Origin: RPQJ01 sp963700045
Lineage (GTDB): Bacteria > Pseudomonadota > Gammaproteobacteria > Steroidobacterales > Steroidobacteraceae
Direction of reading: 5' to 3'
NCBI GenBank assembly: GCA_963700045.1
Contig: CAVOWK010000032.1
Span: forward strand, 262,305 to 326,304
Length of the DNA stretch: 64,000 nucleotides
In this document: in pieces, positions 53,722-62,816 of the stretch
Layout: each line of letters begins with the position of its first letter
Numbering within the stretch: position 1 is the stretch's first letter
Notes under the pieces: model-generated
The model's database searches: none
What the model was told of the DNA's origin: nothing
Seen by the model: the letters and a program-made list of their open reading frames with translations, nothing else
Position numbers and translations under genes: made by a program

Positions 53722-55160
53722 TTCGTCGTCCCTTCCCTGCCGTAGATGTCCTCGAAACGGACGATATCGTCCTCGCCGAGGTAGCTGCCGGACTGCACTT
53801 CGATGATGTGGAGCACGACTTTACCCGGGTTCGCGATCCGGTGCTTCGTGCCTACCGGGATATAGGTGGATTCGTTCTCGCCGAGCAGGAAAGTCTCCTC
53901 GCCGCGGGTGATCTGCGCCGTTCCCGACACGACGATCCAGTGCTCGGCCCGGTGGTGATGCAACTGCAGCGACATGGTTGCACCCGGCTTCACGACCAGG
54001 CGCTTCACCTGGAAGCGATCGCCGTGGTCGATGCTGTCGTAACTTCCCCACGGGCGGAACACCTCGCGGTGCAGCGCCGACTCGCCGCGGCCCCGCGCCT
54101 TGAGGTGAGTCACCAATGCCTTGACGTCCTGCACGCGGTCGCGCGGCGCCACCAGCACGGCATCCTTGGTCTCGACGACGACGTGATCCGTGAGGCCGAC
54201 AGCCCCGATCAGGCGGCTGGTCGAATGCAGGTAACAGCCGCTCGAATCCTCGACCAGCACGTCGCCTGTCACGACATTGCCTTGCTCGTCGCGCGGCAAG
54301 GCGTCCTGCAATGCCGACCAGGAACCCACGTCGCTCCAGCCGGCATCAAGCGGCACGACCGTCGCCGAATCCGTTTTCTCCATCACGGCATAGTCGATGG
54401 AGTCGCTGGGGCAGGCGCCGAACTCCGCCGCGGGCAGACGCGTGAAATCGAGATCGCGTGTCGCGGCCGCGACAGCGTCTTCGCAGGCCGAAAGCATCGC
54501 CGGTGCGTGGCGCTTGAGTTCGGCGAGATACACCCGGGCACGGAACATGAACATGCCGCTGTTCCAGTAGTACTCGCCCGATTCGACGTACGCCTTCGCC
54601 TTGGCAGCGTCGGGCTTTTCGACGAACTGCTGGACAGGGTACGTCGGGCCGTCGCCTCTGGCGCGGCGAATGTAACCGTAGCCCGTTTCCGCCCGATCAG
54701 GCACGACGCCGAACGTGACCAGCTTGCCCTCTGCCGCCGCGGCACTTCCCGACACCACTGCCGACTGAAACGCGCCCACGTCACGGATGACATGATCAGC
54801 GGGCAGCACGAGCAGGATCGGGTCGGCATCGTTGCCGCCCTTGCTCTTGCGCGCACGATCCAGCGCGACGAGCGCGGCAACCGCGACGGCCGGCGCCGTA
54901 TTGCGGCCGACCGGTTCGAGGATGATGGCCTGTGGAGTCGTGCCACACTCACGCATCTGCTCTGCCACCATGAAGCGATGGCTTTCGTTGCAGACGACGA
55001 TCGGCGCCGCGAGGTCTGGCAGGCCGCTCACCCGCGCGGCCGTCTCCTGCAGCATCGTGCGCTTGCCGATGAGCGGCAGCAGCTGCTTGGGATACATCTC
55101 GCGTGACAAGGGCCAGAGGCGCGTGCCGGAACCGCCCGACAGGATCAGCGGAATGAGCAT
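53718..55160 (-). CDS. manC: Mannose-1-phosphate guanylyltransferase / mannose-6-phosphate isomerase
   Basis: A 480-residue bifunctional enzyme. The N-terminal nucleotidyltransferase has LILSGGSGTRLWPLSREMYPKQ and FVEKPDAAKA; the C-terminal cupin isomerase domain (about 360-480) has QLHHHRAEHWIVVSGTA and PVGTKHRIAN. It makes GDP-mannose for polysaccharide. The start at 55160 begins exactly at the conserved MLIPLILSGG. It sits 14 bp after ugd and overlaps manB by 4 bp. Confidence 0.96.
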   Translation of the reverse strand: MLIPLILSGGSGTRLWPLSREMYPKQLLPLIGKRTMLQETAARVSGLPDLAAPIVVCNESHRFMVAEQMRECGTTPQAIILEPVGRNTAPAVAVAALVALDRARKSKGGNDADPILLVLPADHVIRDVGAFQSAVVSGSAAAAEGKLVTFGVVPDRAETGYGYIRRARGDGPTYPVQQFVEKPDAAKAKAYVESGEYYWNSGMFMFRARVYLAELKRHAPAMLSACEDAVAAATRDLDFTRLPAAEFGACPSDSIDYAVMEKTDSATVVPLDAGWSDVGSWSALQDALPRDEQGNVVTGDVLVEDSSGCYLHSTSRLIGAVGLTDHVVVETKDAVLVAPRDRVQDVKALVTHLKARGRGESALHREVFRPWGSYDSIDHGDRFQVKRLVVKPGATMSLQLHHHRAEHWIVVSGTAQITRGEETFLLGENESTYIPVGTKHRIANPGKVVLHIIEVQSGSYLGEDDIVRFEDIYGREGTTK

Positions 55161-55174
55161 GTTGGATTCCCAGG

Positions 55175-56500
55175 TCAGGAATTCCGGCCGATGCCGAAAT
55201 ACTGCAGTCCGAACGACTTCACGAGGCCCGGATCGTAGATGTTGCGACCATCGAAGATGACCGGGTTCGACAGCTTGTCGCGAATGGTGTCGAAGTCCGG
55301 GCTGCGGAATTCCTGCCACTCCGTGATGATCGCCAGTGCATCGGCGCCGTCGAGCGCGGCCGTGGCATCGGCGACGAGCGTGAGGTCGTCGCGCTTGCCA
55401 TAAATGCGCTCGGCCTCGCCCATGGCGACTGGATCGTAGGCACGGACGGTCGCCCCGGCGGCCCAGAGCGCTTCCATCAACTCGCGAGCAGGCGCCTCAC
55501 GCATGTCGTCGGTATTCGGCTTGAATGCCAGGCCCCAGAGCGCAACGGTCTTGCCCTTGAGCTTGCCGCCGAAGTAGTCGTGCATCTTGCGGAAGACGAC
55601 GCGTTTCTGGTTCTTGTTGACGGCTTCGACGGCACGCAGCAGCTGCGCGTCGAAGTTGTGCTCGCCGGCACTGTGGACCAGCGCCTTGACGTCCTTGGGG
55701 AAGCACGAACCGCCGTAGCCGGCGCCCGGGTAGATGAAGCTGTACCCGATGCGCGGATCCGAGCCGATGCCGACCCGGACTTTCTCGATGTCGGCGCCCA
55801 TGCGCTCGGCCAGGTTGGCGATCTCGTTCATGAAGCTGATCTTGGTGGCCAGCATCGCGTTGGCGGCGTACTTGGTGAGCTCGGCCGAGCGCACGTCCAT
55901 CACGATCATGCGGTCGTGGCTGCGCGTGAACGGGTCGTACAGCGACTTGAGCAGCTCGGCAGTGCGCGGATTGTCGGTGCCGACCACCACGCGGTCGGGC
56001 TTCATGAAGTCGTTGATCGCAGCGCCTTCCTTGAGGAACTCGGGGTTCGAGACCACGTCGAATTCGAACTTTGCGCCGCGCTCGCCCAACGCCTGCTCGA
56101 TGCGCTCCCTGACCTTGTCCGCCGTGCCCACCGGCACCGTCGACTTGTCGACGATGATGCGGTACTCGGTCATGTGACGGCCGATCGTTTCTGCGACGGC
56201 CAGCACGTGCGAAAGGTCGGCCGAGCCGTCCTCCTCGGGCGGCGTGCCAACGGCGATGAACTGGAACAAGCCGTGGCGGATGCCCTCTTCGGCGTCGGTC
56301 GTGAACTTCAACCGACCTTTGTCGAAGTTGCGCTTGACCATGACGTCGAGACCCGGCTCGTGGATGGGAATCTCGCCCGCCTGCAGGCGTGCCACCTTGT
56401 TGGCGTCGATATCGACGCAGACGACCTGATTGCCGGCTTCTGCGAAGCAGGCGCCCGTGACCAGGCCGACGTAACCCGAACCAAAAACCGTAACTTTCAC
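55175..56500 (-). CDS. ugd: UDP-glucose 6-dehydrogenase
   Basis: A 441-residue NAD enzyme oxidising UDP-glucose to UDP-glucuronate. NAD motif GSGYVGLV, VGTPPEEDGSAD, KSTVPVGT, substrate segment YPGAGYGGSCFPKD with the catalytic cysteine, and LAFKPNTDDMREAP are intact. It heads the ugd-manC-manB operon. Its upstream region has a TAGAAT -10 and a short leader hairpin. Confidence 0.96.
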   Translation of the reverse strand: MKVTVFGSGYVGLVTGACFAEAGNQVVCVDIDANKVARLQAGEIPIHEPGLDVMVKRNFDKGRLKFTTDAEEGIRHGLFQFIAVGTPPEEDGSADLSHVLAVAETIGRHMTEYRIIVDKSTVPVGTADKVRERIEQALGERGAKFEFDVVSNPEFLKEGAAINDFMKPDRVVVGTDNPRTAELLKSLYDPFTRSHDRMIVMDVRSAELTKYAANAMLATKISFMNEIANLAERMGADIEKVRVGIGSDPRIGYSFIYPGAGYGGSCFPKDVKALVHSAGEHNFDAQLLRAVEAVNKNQKRVVFRKMHDYFGGKLKGKTVALWGLAFKPNTDDMREAPARELMEALWAAGATVRAYDPVAMGEAERIYGKRDDLTLVADATAALDGADALAIITEWQEFRSPDFDTIRDKLSNPVIFDGRNIYDPGLVKSFGLQYFGIGRNS

Positions 56501-56558
56501 GCGTAAACCCTTGACTTTGCTTGGTTTTATGGCGATACAGATCGCCTGCTAACGAGCA

Positions 56559-56564
56559 ATTCTA
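56559..56564 (-). promoter_or_regulatory. -10 element of ugd-manC-manB
   Basis: TAGAAT on the minus strand, 59 bp before the ugd start. A perfect small hairpin, GGCGAT-ACAG-ATCGCC (56531-56546), lies in the leader. No -35 of good match is present. Confidence 0.45.
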
Positions 56565-56661
56565 GCAGACGGGTCCGCCCGGACGATGGCCCGACCGTGC
56601 GCAACGTCGCAATTTTGCCGAGCAGCAAAGCGTAATGGCGCTTGCGACACGCGGAACGATC

Positions 56662-56667
56662 ACTGAA
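56662..56667. repeat. Target-site duplication, left copy (ACTGAA)
   Basis: ACTGAA directly abuts the left end of the IS21-family element and recurs at its right end. Confidence 0.8.
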
Positions 56668-56672
56668 TGCGC

Positions 56673-56717
56673 GATTTCCCAGATAGAGCCCGGCTGATTT
56701 CGCCGATTGATACCACC
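56673..56717. repeat. IS21 left terminal repeats (two copies)
   Basis: Copies at 56673-56693 and 56696-56717 share GATTTC, GAT and CCACC-type positions with the right-end repeats in inverted orientation. Confidence 0.75.
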
Positions 56718-56754
56718 GTGGATCGGAGGTCGGCGGAGCCGCAGGCGACGATGT

Positions 56755-57513
56755 TTACTTGTCTTTGTGGCTCCCCGCAAGTTTGCGTGCCCGGACACCG
56801 CGGTAGCTCTCGCCGGTGATGGTCAGCGTGAGCGCGGCGTGCTGCAGGCGATCGCGGATCGCATCGGCGATCACGGGATCGGCGATCACCTCGGCCCAGT
56901 GATCGAGCGGCAGCTGCGTGGTGAACACGGTGGCCTTGCCGAACGATCGCTCTTCGAGGATCTCGCAGAGGTCCTGCGCCTCGGTGGCGGTGAGCTTGCG
57001 CATGCCGAAGTCGTCGAGGATGAGCACGTCGGGCTTGGCGAGCTTCTCGCGGTAGCGCAGATATGTGCCGCTGGCGCGGGCGAGCGCGAGGTTCTCGAGC
57101 CAGGTAGTGAGGTTGAGGTAGAGCGCCGAGCGGCCGTGCTGGCAGACCTGCAGGGCGATGGCCTGGGCGATGAACGACTTGCCAACGCCGGTCTGGCCGA
57201 TCAGCAGCAGCGGGCGTCCGTCCTTGAGCCAGCCGAGGCTCTGGATCTCGCGGATCTGCGCCTTGGTGATCGAGCGGCGCGCGGTGTAGTCGAAGTCGTC
57301 GAGGCTGACGCGGGTGGGAAGCTTGGCGGCCTTCAGGCGTCGCTGCGCGACACGCTCGCCACGGTAGTCGGCCTCGGCCTGCAGCAGCACGTCGAGGAAC
57401 TCGCTGTAGCCGAGCTGGTCACGGGTGGCATCGGTGACGGTCTTGTCGAACGCGGCGAGCATGCCGCCGAGCTTCATCTCGGCCATCAGGTTACGGGCGA
57501 TCGCGGTACTCAC
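56755..57513 (-). CDS. istB: IS21 helper ATPase IstB
   Basis: A 252-residue AAA+ ATPase related to DnaC. Walker A is LIGQTGVGKS and Walker B ILDDFGM; the N-terminal helical part and the RSIT..QIREIQSLGWL segment are typical. IstB helps IstA assemble the strand-transfer complex and choose target DNA. Its start overlaps the istA stop by 4 bp. Confidence 0.95.
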   Translation of the reverse strand: MSTAIARNLMAEMKLGGMLAAFDKTVTDATRDQLGYSEFLDVLLQAEADYRGERVAQRRLKAAKLPTRVSLDDFDYTARRSITKAQIREIQSLGWLKDGRPLLLIGQTGVGKSFIAQAIALQVCQHGRSALYLNLTTWLENLALARASGTYLRYREKLAKPDVLILDDFGMRKLTATEAQDLCEILEERSFGKATVFTTQLPLDHWAEVIADPVIADAIRDRLQHAALTLTITGESYRGVRARKLAGSHKDK

Positions 57514-59033
57514 AACAGGGCCTCCTGGGGCGATGGAACGGGATCAGTCGCTGCGGCATAGCGCAGCAGTGGGTTGCCGGGACGGCGAACGATGTCGCGC
57601 TCGCCGTCGATGGCGGGACTGGATACGGGGCGTGCGAGCAGCTCGGCGAACAGCGGCACGCGGATGCGGCCGAGGTGGCGCATCTCGGCCACCGCGGCGA
57701 CGATCTTCGGCACGGCCGCCTCGTGGCCGACGGCGTGCAGGTGCTTGGTCGCCGAGCGCAGCAGGCCTTGGACGCGACGCAGGTGGCCGTAGACGTCGGC
57801 GTTGAACAGATCGATGACGAGCTGGTGGAAGTCGGGGTGGATGAAGCGCGACTGCGACAACAGCTGCTGCGGGGTGGCCTCGTAGTAGGCGAGCGAGTTG
57901 GCCGGGAAGTGCGCGTCGATGCGCACCCGCCGTCCGCTGCGGCTACGGTCGCGGGGGTGCACGGCGAGCCGCTCGCCGTTCAGGAACAGCTCGACCTGGT
58001 TGAGCGTCAGCCGCACGCGCAGGCGCTTGCCGCGGTGGATGTGCGGCGCGCTGTAGTAGGTGGCCTCGACGACCACGTAGCAGTCGGGGTGGAGCTTGGC
58101 GTCCTTCCACTCGGCGTCGTCGAAGTCGGCGGTCGGTAGCGGCTTGAGCGCCGCCCGCTCGCCCTGCTCGAAGCGCTCGCGGCGCGAGACGCCGAAGCGC
58201 CGGTGACCTCGCTCGTTGATGCGCCGCACGCACTCGGCGAGCGCGCGGTTGAGCTCGGCGAGCGAGGTGAACCGATGCCGGCGGTGGCGGAAGCGCACGT
58301 AGCGCATCAGGATCTTCACCAGCCCCTCGACGATCGCCTTGTCGCGGGGATGCCCGGGCCGCGCCGGCACCATCGCGGTCGCGTAATGCGCCGCGAGTGC
58401 CGCGTAGGACGGGTTGAGGTCGGGGTTGTAGCGATGGCACTTGAGCACGCCCTGCTTCAGGCAGTCCGGCACCGTCACGTGCGGCACGCCGCCGTAGAAC
58501 GCATACATGCGCTGGTGGCTGTCGAGCCAGTGGCGGCTCTTCATGTCCTCGGCCGCCCAGGCAAAGAGCAGCTGGCTGCAGCCGAGCGCGGCGACGAACA
58601 CCCAGGCGGGGTGGATCTCCCCGGTCCGCAGATCGACCCACTCGAGCGGATCGCCGGCGTAGTCGACCTCGACTCGCTCGCCGGGGGCGAAGTCGCGGGC
58701 CGTCACCGTCGCCTGCCGGAGCTCGGGGAACTTGCGGTAGAACTGCTTCCAGAAGTTCGGGTAGGTCGTCAGCGCCTGCGCCCGTTCCTCCCAGATGAAC
58801 TTGAGCGGGTGCCCGAGGCCAAGCTCGTGCAGCACTGCCGGCCACTCCACCTGCGACATCCACAGCGGGTCGCCGGCCGTTCGCCCGGGGGCCGCGCGCA
58901 GGCCGTCACGGACCTCCCGCACCGTCCGTCGCGAGCAGCCGAGCGCCCTTGCAATCTCCCGCAGGCTGCGACTGGCGCGCAGCCGCCGCTCGATCTCCGT
59001 ATACCGATCCACCGTGAACCTCCGCCGTGCCAT
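57510..59033 (-). CDS. istA: IS21 transposase IstA
   Basis: A 507-residue DDE transposase: N-terminal helix-turn-helix (SLREIARALGCSRRTVREV), RNase-H fold with VEVDYAGDPLEW (first Asp), VTVPDCLKQGV (second Asp) and KAIVEGLVKIL (Glu), then a C-terminal beta domain. The ATG at 59033 has GGGAGGGG 5 bp upstream. Intact. Confidence 0.94.
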   Translation of the reverse strand: MARRRFTVDRYTEIERRLRASRSLREIARALGCSRRTVREVRDGLRAAPGRTAGDPLWMSQVEWPAVLHELGLGHPLKFIWEERAQALTTYPNFWKQFYRKFPELRQATVTARDFAPGERVEVDYAGDPLEWVDLRTGEIHPAWVFVAALGCSQLLFAWAAEDMKSRHWLDSHQRMYAFYGGVPHVTVPDCLKQGVLKCHRYNPDLNPSYAALAAHYATAMVPARPGHPRDKAIVEGLVKILMRYVRFRHRRHRFTSLAELNRALAECVRRINERGHRRFGVSRRERFEQGERAALKPLPTADFDDAEWKDAKLHPDCYVVVEATYYSAPHIHRGKRLRVRLTLNQVELFLNGERLAVHPRDRSRSGRRVRIDAHFPANSLAYYEATPQQLLSQSRFIHPDFHQLVIDLFNADVYGHLRRVQGLLRSATKHLHAVGHEAAVPKIVAAVAEMRHLGRIRVPLFAELLARPVSSPAIDGERDIVRRPGNPLLRYAAATDPVPSPQEALL

Positions 59034-59100
59034 GCGCCCCTCCCGTTCGTGGTTGCCCACGACGGTACAGGGCCGAACCGCCTCCTCGGGCGGCTCCGCC

Positions 59101-59215
59101 GGTGGTCCCAATCCAGGAAATCGGTGGTCCCAATGCGCGAAATCGCGTGGGGCCTATCCCGGGAAATCAGGTGGTCCCAATCCAGGAAATCGACTGGTCC
59201 CCATCAGAGGAAATC
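59101..59215. repeat. IS21 right terminal repeats (five copies)
   Basis: Five direct repeats of about 22 bp, each with GGTCCCAAT and GGAAATC-type blocks, at 59101, 59123, 59147, 59170 and 59193. The third is the most diverged. They are transposase-binding sites. Confidence 0.88.
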
Positions 59216-59220
59216 CCGCA

Positions 59221-59226
59221 ACTGAA
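59221..59226. repeat. Target-site duplication, right copy (ACTGAA)
   Basis: ACTGAA directly follows the right IS end and matches 56662-56667. Confidence 0.8.
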
Positions 59227-59229
59227 CTA

Positions 59230-59247
59230 ACCTTGGTTTACCAAGGT
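59230..59247 (+). promoter_or_regulatory. Palindromic operator before the antitoxin remnant
   Basis: ACCTTGG, TTTA, CCAAGGT: a perfect 7-bp inverted repeat with a 4-bp spacer, 13 bp before the remnant's start codon. The position fits autoregulation by a Phd/YefM-type antitoxin. Confidence 0.6.
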
Positions 59248-59259
59248 ACAGGTCCGGAC

Positions 59260-59373
59260 ATGGCTACCCCCACCGTCATCAATATCCATCACGCCAAGAC
59301 ACACCTGTCCCGGATCGTCGAGGAGGTTGCGGGCGGGGGCACGGCGTATGGTGGCTTCGTGACCTTGGGATGA
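59260..59373 (+). pseudogene. Truncated Phd/YefM-type antitoxin
   Basis: Only 37 codons. The first ~26 (MATPTVINIHHAKTHLSRIV, then EEVAGG) match the DNA-binding start of Phd/YefM antitoxins; the frame then runs into unrelated residues and stops. Full antitoxins are 75-90 residues and precede a toxin gene. No toxin is visible before wecA. The IS21 element inserted 39 bp upstream, but the truncation itself is at the far end, so a separate deletion removed the rest. Confidence 0.65.
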
Positions 59374-59475
59374 TCTCGCGCTGTGCTTCCCTGCGGCTCC
59401 AGACCAGGTCGGACATTTTGCACAGCGCCAGCCGGCGCGGTCCGAAAGCGAGGCGCGCGTGACCGTGCGGTCCAG

Positions 59476-60588
59476 TCAATGCCTTCTGGCTGCAACCGAT
59501 CTGCGGAGTCTCCGCAGCGGGGTAAGCTTGCCTCGGCGCAACGATGCAGGCAAACGACCCGCCAGAACCTTTGCATTGTGCATGCCGACCAGCCAGACGG
59601 CAGACAGTGCCAAAAAGACGTAGAACAGCACAGGTTCGCCCACGCCTGCTTTCCACAACCAGAGCCCGGCGACGGCCGAAATCACCGAGACGCCGAGGTA
59701 GAGGATAAAAACGGCCCGGACCGAGAACCCGGCATCGAGCAACCGATGGTGAAAATGTCCCCGATCCGCCTGCATCGGCGACAAACCGGTGACTGCCCGG
59801 CGCACCGTGCTGGTGAACAGTTCGAGGATCGGCACGGGCAACAGCCACAAGACCACAGCCGGCGGCATCCCAGCACCACGCGGCTGCACGGCCAGGAGAG
59901 CCAACCCGGCCAGCATGAAGCCAAGCATCGTACTCCCGGCATCACCCATGAATGCCAGGTAAGGCCGGTTGAACCTCGCCGGCATGTTGAACCCCAGGAA
60001 GGCAACGATGGATCCCACCAGTCCCAGGGACACTATCAACGCTGTGCCATTCGACCCGCCGATGAAATAAAACGAAAACCCAATCAGGGCGACAAGCGCG
60101 ACTCCGCCGGCAAGTCCGTCCAGTCCGTCCAGCATGTTGAAAGCATTGATCAGCGCAATCGCAGCTACGACCGTGAATATCAGGTCGAACTGGCCAAGAC
60201 CGATATCGCCGAGCCCAAGCAGATCGCCGAGGCCCTCGACGCGGTGGCCACTGGCGAGCACCAACGTCACCGCCGCCGCGATGTGCGCGAGCAAGCGCGC
60301 GTAGGGCGCGAGGTCGAAGCGGTCGTCCAGGACGCCGACAACGACCATCAGTCCCGCCGCAACCATCAACGCCGCCTCGTGAGGCGACGAGACGTCGACT
60401 GCCAATACCGCGACCAGCAGTCCCAGAAACATGGCAATGCCGCCGATCACGGGCACTTCACCCGCATGGCTCTTGCGGCCCCCAGGCACGTCCACCAGAC
60501 CGAATTGGGACGCCACCGGCCGCAGCGCCAGCATCAGCGTCATGGTTACCAGGAATCCAATAATCAGCGGCGCAAAAGCCGTCAGCAT
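59476..60588 (-). CDS. wecA: Undecaprenyl-phosphate GlcNAc-1-phosphate transferase family (WecA)
   Basis: A 370-residue polyprenyl-phosphate sugar-1-phosphate transferase with about eleven membrane segments. Catalytic motifs are GVLDDRFDL, NAFNMLDGLDGLAGG, FMGDAGSTMLGF and DRGHFHHRLLDAG. It starts O-antigen or related glycan synthesis by loading a sugar phosphate on the lipid carrier. It is divergent from rmlB. The start at 60588 has GGAG 5 bp upstream. Confidence 0.92.
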   Translation of the reverse strand: MLTAFAPLIIGFLVTMTLMLALRPVASQFGLVDVPGGRKSHAGEVPVIGGIAMFLGLLVAVLAVDVSSPHEAALMVAAGLMVVVGVLDDRFDLAPYARLLAHIAAAVTLVLASGHRVEGLGDLLGLGDIGLGQFDLIFTVVAAIALINAFNMLDGLDGLAGGVALVALIGFSFYFIGGSNGTALIVSLGLVGSIVAFLGFNMPARFNRPYLAFMGDAGSTMLGFMLAGLALLAVQPRGAGMPPAVVLWLLPVPILELFTSTVRRAVTGLSPMQADRGHFHHRLLDAGFSVRAVFILYLGVSVISAVAGLWLWKAGVGEPVLFYVFLALSAVWLVGMHNAKVLAGRLPASLRRGKLTPLRRLRRSVAARRH

Positions 60589-60836
60589 GAACGCTCCATG
60601 TCTTGTGGTCGCCGAGACATTGTCACCTTACGACCACGATCCGTTAACTCGACAAAATGTCGCCATTCGGGGCGAACTGTATCGTGCAATATGTTACTCC
60701 AGTTCTGAATCGTTCTGAACCGCCCGCTTTGGCCGACCGGAGATACACGTCGGTGCAGCAAGGTAGTCGTGGTCGCGAAACTGGCTACAATTGGTAGTTT
60801 ACCTACCCCTCCCCGGCAATGCAGCGGACGAGCGAA
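60589..60836. other. Divergent promoter region wecA / rmlB
   Basis: 248 bp without genes. TACAAT at 60786-60791 could be a -10 for rmlBDAC, 45 bp before the start; no -35 is clear. No JUMPstart/ops element is visible. Confidence 0.5.
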
Positions 60837-61904
60837 ATGATCCTGGTTACCGGCGGTGCCGGATTCATCGGCAGCAATTTCGTGCTGGACTGGCTGGCCA
60901 ACAGCGACGAGCCTGTGGTCAACCTGGACGCCTTGACCTATGCAGGAAATCTCGAGAACTTGTCCAGCATTGACGGTCTTCCCGGCCACCTTTTCGTGCA
61001 CGGCGACATCTGCGATCGGCTGCTCGTTGACAGCCTCCTAGCGAAACACCGGCCGCGGGCGATCGTGCATCTCGCCGCCGAGAGCCATGTAGACCGAAGC
61101 ATCCACGGCCCCAAAGCGTTTATGCAAACAAACGTCACTGGCACGTTCACTTTGCTGGAAGCCGCTCGGAGCTACCTTGCGTCGCTCGATGATGAGTCGC
61201 GAGGCGCTTTTCGATTCCTGCACGTCAGCACCGATGAGGTGTACGGGTCGCTGGGCCCGAAGGACCCCCCGTTCACCGAGACTCATCCGTACGAGCCGAA
61301 CAGCCCATATTCGGCAAGCAAGGCGGCCAGCGATCACCTCGTGCGCGCCTGGCACCACACCTATGGGCTGCCCGTGCTGACGACCAACTGCAGTAACAAC
61401 TATGGTCCATACCACTTTCCGGAGAAACTGATCCCCCTGATGATCGTGAACGCGCTCGCTGGCAAGCCGCTGCCTGTGTACGGCGATGGCCTGCAGGTGC
61501 GCGACTGGCTCTATGTCAAGGACCATTGCTGCGCCATCCGAACTGTGCTGGCGCGGGGCAAGGTGGGAGAGACTTACAACGTCGGCGGCTGGAACGAGAA
61601 GCCCAACATCGAGATCGTGCACAGCGTGTGCCGACTGTTGGACGAACTGCGGCCGGACCCGGCCGGATCGTATGCTCGGCTCATCACCTACGTGGCCGAC
61701 CGGCCGGGCCATGACCGCCGCTACGCAATCGATGCGCGCAAGATCGAGCGTGAACTCGGATGGCGCCCCGCAGAGACGTTCGATTCCGCCATCCGCAAGA
61801 CGGTCGAGTGGTACCTCGATCATCCCGAATGGGTGGCGCACGTGCAGTCGGGCAGCTATCGCGACTGGGTCGGACAAAACTACGGCACTAGGGCTTCGCA
61901 TTGA
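60837..61904 (+). CDS. rmlB: dTDP-glucose 4,6-dehydratase
   Basis: A 355-residue extended short-chain dehydrogenase. NAD motif TGGAGFIGSN, catalytic TDEVYG, YSASKAASD with YxxxK, and family segments NCSNNYGPYHFPEKLIP and GDGLQVRDWLYV. It performs the second step of dTDP-rhamnose synthesis. ATG at 60837 aligns with the family; an ATG six codons earlier (60819) is open. It overlaps rmlD by 4 bp. Confidence 0.96.
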   Translation: MILVTGGAGFIGSNFVLDWLANSDEPVVNLDALTYAGNLENLSSIDGLPGHLFVHGDICDRLLVDSLLAKHRPRAIVHLAAESHVDRSIHGPKAFMQTNVTGTFTLLEAARSYLASLDDESRGAFRFLHVSTDEVYGSLGPKDPPFTETHPYEPNSPYSASKAASDHLVRAWHHTYGLPVLTTNCSNNYGPYHFPEKLIPLMIVNALAGKPLPVYGDGLQVRDWLYVKDHCCAIRTVLARGKVGETYNVGGWNEKPNIEIVHSVCRLLDELRPDPAGSYARLITYVADRPGHDRRYAIDARKIERELGWRPAETFDSAIRKTVEWYLDHPEWVAHVQSGSYRDWVGQNYGTRASH

Positions 61905-62800
61905 AGTTCCTGCTGCTGGGCAAGAACGGGCAGGTCGGCTGGGAGTTGCAGCGATCTCTCGCACCCCTGGGTGAAATCACTGCCCTCGATCGTAACGGCT
62001 CGACGCCGCTGTGCGGTGATTTAGGCGACCTTGGCGCCCTCGCCGAGACGGTCCGAATAGTCCGACCGGACGTCATAGTGAACGCGGCGGCGCACACGGC
62101 CGTAGACATGGCGGAATCGGAACCGGACCTCGCGCGTACGGTCAATGCGACTGCACCAGGCGTGCTCGCGCGCGAAGCAGCCGCCTTGGGCGCGTGGCTG
62201 GTCCACTACAGCACCGATTACGTTTTCGACGGAACGGGCACTCGTCCCTGGTCGGAGCAGGATCCGACGGGACCTCTGTGCGTCTACGGCCGAACCAAGC
62301 TTGAAGGCGAAGAACTCATTCGCGCGAGCGGATGCTCTCATCTGATCCTTCGCACAAGCTGGGTGTATGCGGCCCGTGGCCAGAATTTTGCAAAGACAAT
62401 GCTGCGACTCGCGACGGAACGTGATGCGCTGAAAGTCATCGACGACCAGCACGGCGCCCCTACAGGCGCCGAGTTGCTAGCCGATGCGACCGCGCAGGCG
62501 ATCAGGACGGCGGCACAACGGCCAGATGTCTCGGGCACCTACCACATTGCCGCAGGCGGCGAAACAACTTGGCATGGGTACGGCACGCATGTGATCGAAC
62601 GGGCGCGGGCGGCGGGCCGTCCCATCCGGGTTTCGCGTGACGCGATTCGGGCGGTGCCGACTTCTGCTTTTCCGACGCCCGCGAAACGCCCATCGAATTC
62701 CCGGCTCGCCACCTCGAAATTCCGGCACACCTTCGGCCTCACGCTGCCGGATTGGCGGGCCGGCGTCGACCGCATGCTCGACGAGATCCTCGGGCACTGA
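61901..62800 (+). CDS. rmlD: dTDP-4-dehydrorhamnose reductase
   Basis: A 299-residue NADPH enzyme completing dTDP-rhamnose. Family motifs: LLGKNGQVGWEL, NAAAHTAVDMAESEP, STDYVFDG, YGRTKLEGE and LRTSWVYA. It starts with TTG within the rmlB stop (TTGA), so translation is coupled. The placement of rmlD before rmlA and rmlC (B-D-A-C) is a common order. Confidence 0.95.
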   Translation: MKFLLLGKNGQVGWELQRSLAPLGEITALDRNGSTPLCGDLGDLGALAETVRIVRPDVIVNAAAHTAVDMAESEPDLARTVNATAPGVLAREAAALGAWLVHYSTDYVFDGTGTRPWSEQDPTGPLCVYGRTKLEGEELIRASGCSHLILRTSWVYAARGQNFAKTMLRLATERDALKVIDDQHGAPTGAELLADATAQAIRTAAQRPDVSGTYHIAAGGETTWHGYGTHVIERARAAGRPIRVSRDAIRAVPTSAFPTPAKRPSNSRLATSKFRHTFGLTLPDWRAGVDRMLDEILGH

Positions 62801-62816
62801 GAACAGGGACAATTCG

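Larger units (their letters stand above)
56668..59220 (-). mobile_element. Intact IS21-family insertion sequence, 2553 bp
   Basis: The element begins TGCGCGATTTCC and ends with its inverted form (reverse complement TGCGGGATTTCC), with TG/CA termini, and is flanked by the 6-bp duplication ACTGAA. It encodes IstA and IstB in the usual overlapping order. Terminal repeats of about 22 bp occur five times at the istA end and twice at the istB end, as expected for transposase binding. All parts look intact, so the insertion is probably recent and may be active. Confidence 0.92.

Noticed and set aside
56501..56660. JUMPstart/ops element for RfaH upstream of ugd
   Set aside because: No GGCGGTAG-type sequence is present in either strand of the leader.
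59101..59215. Tandem 22-bp repeats that look like a small CRISPR array
   Set aside because: There are no spacers between most copies, repeats vary, and they lie at the end of an IS21 element where terminal repeats are expected.
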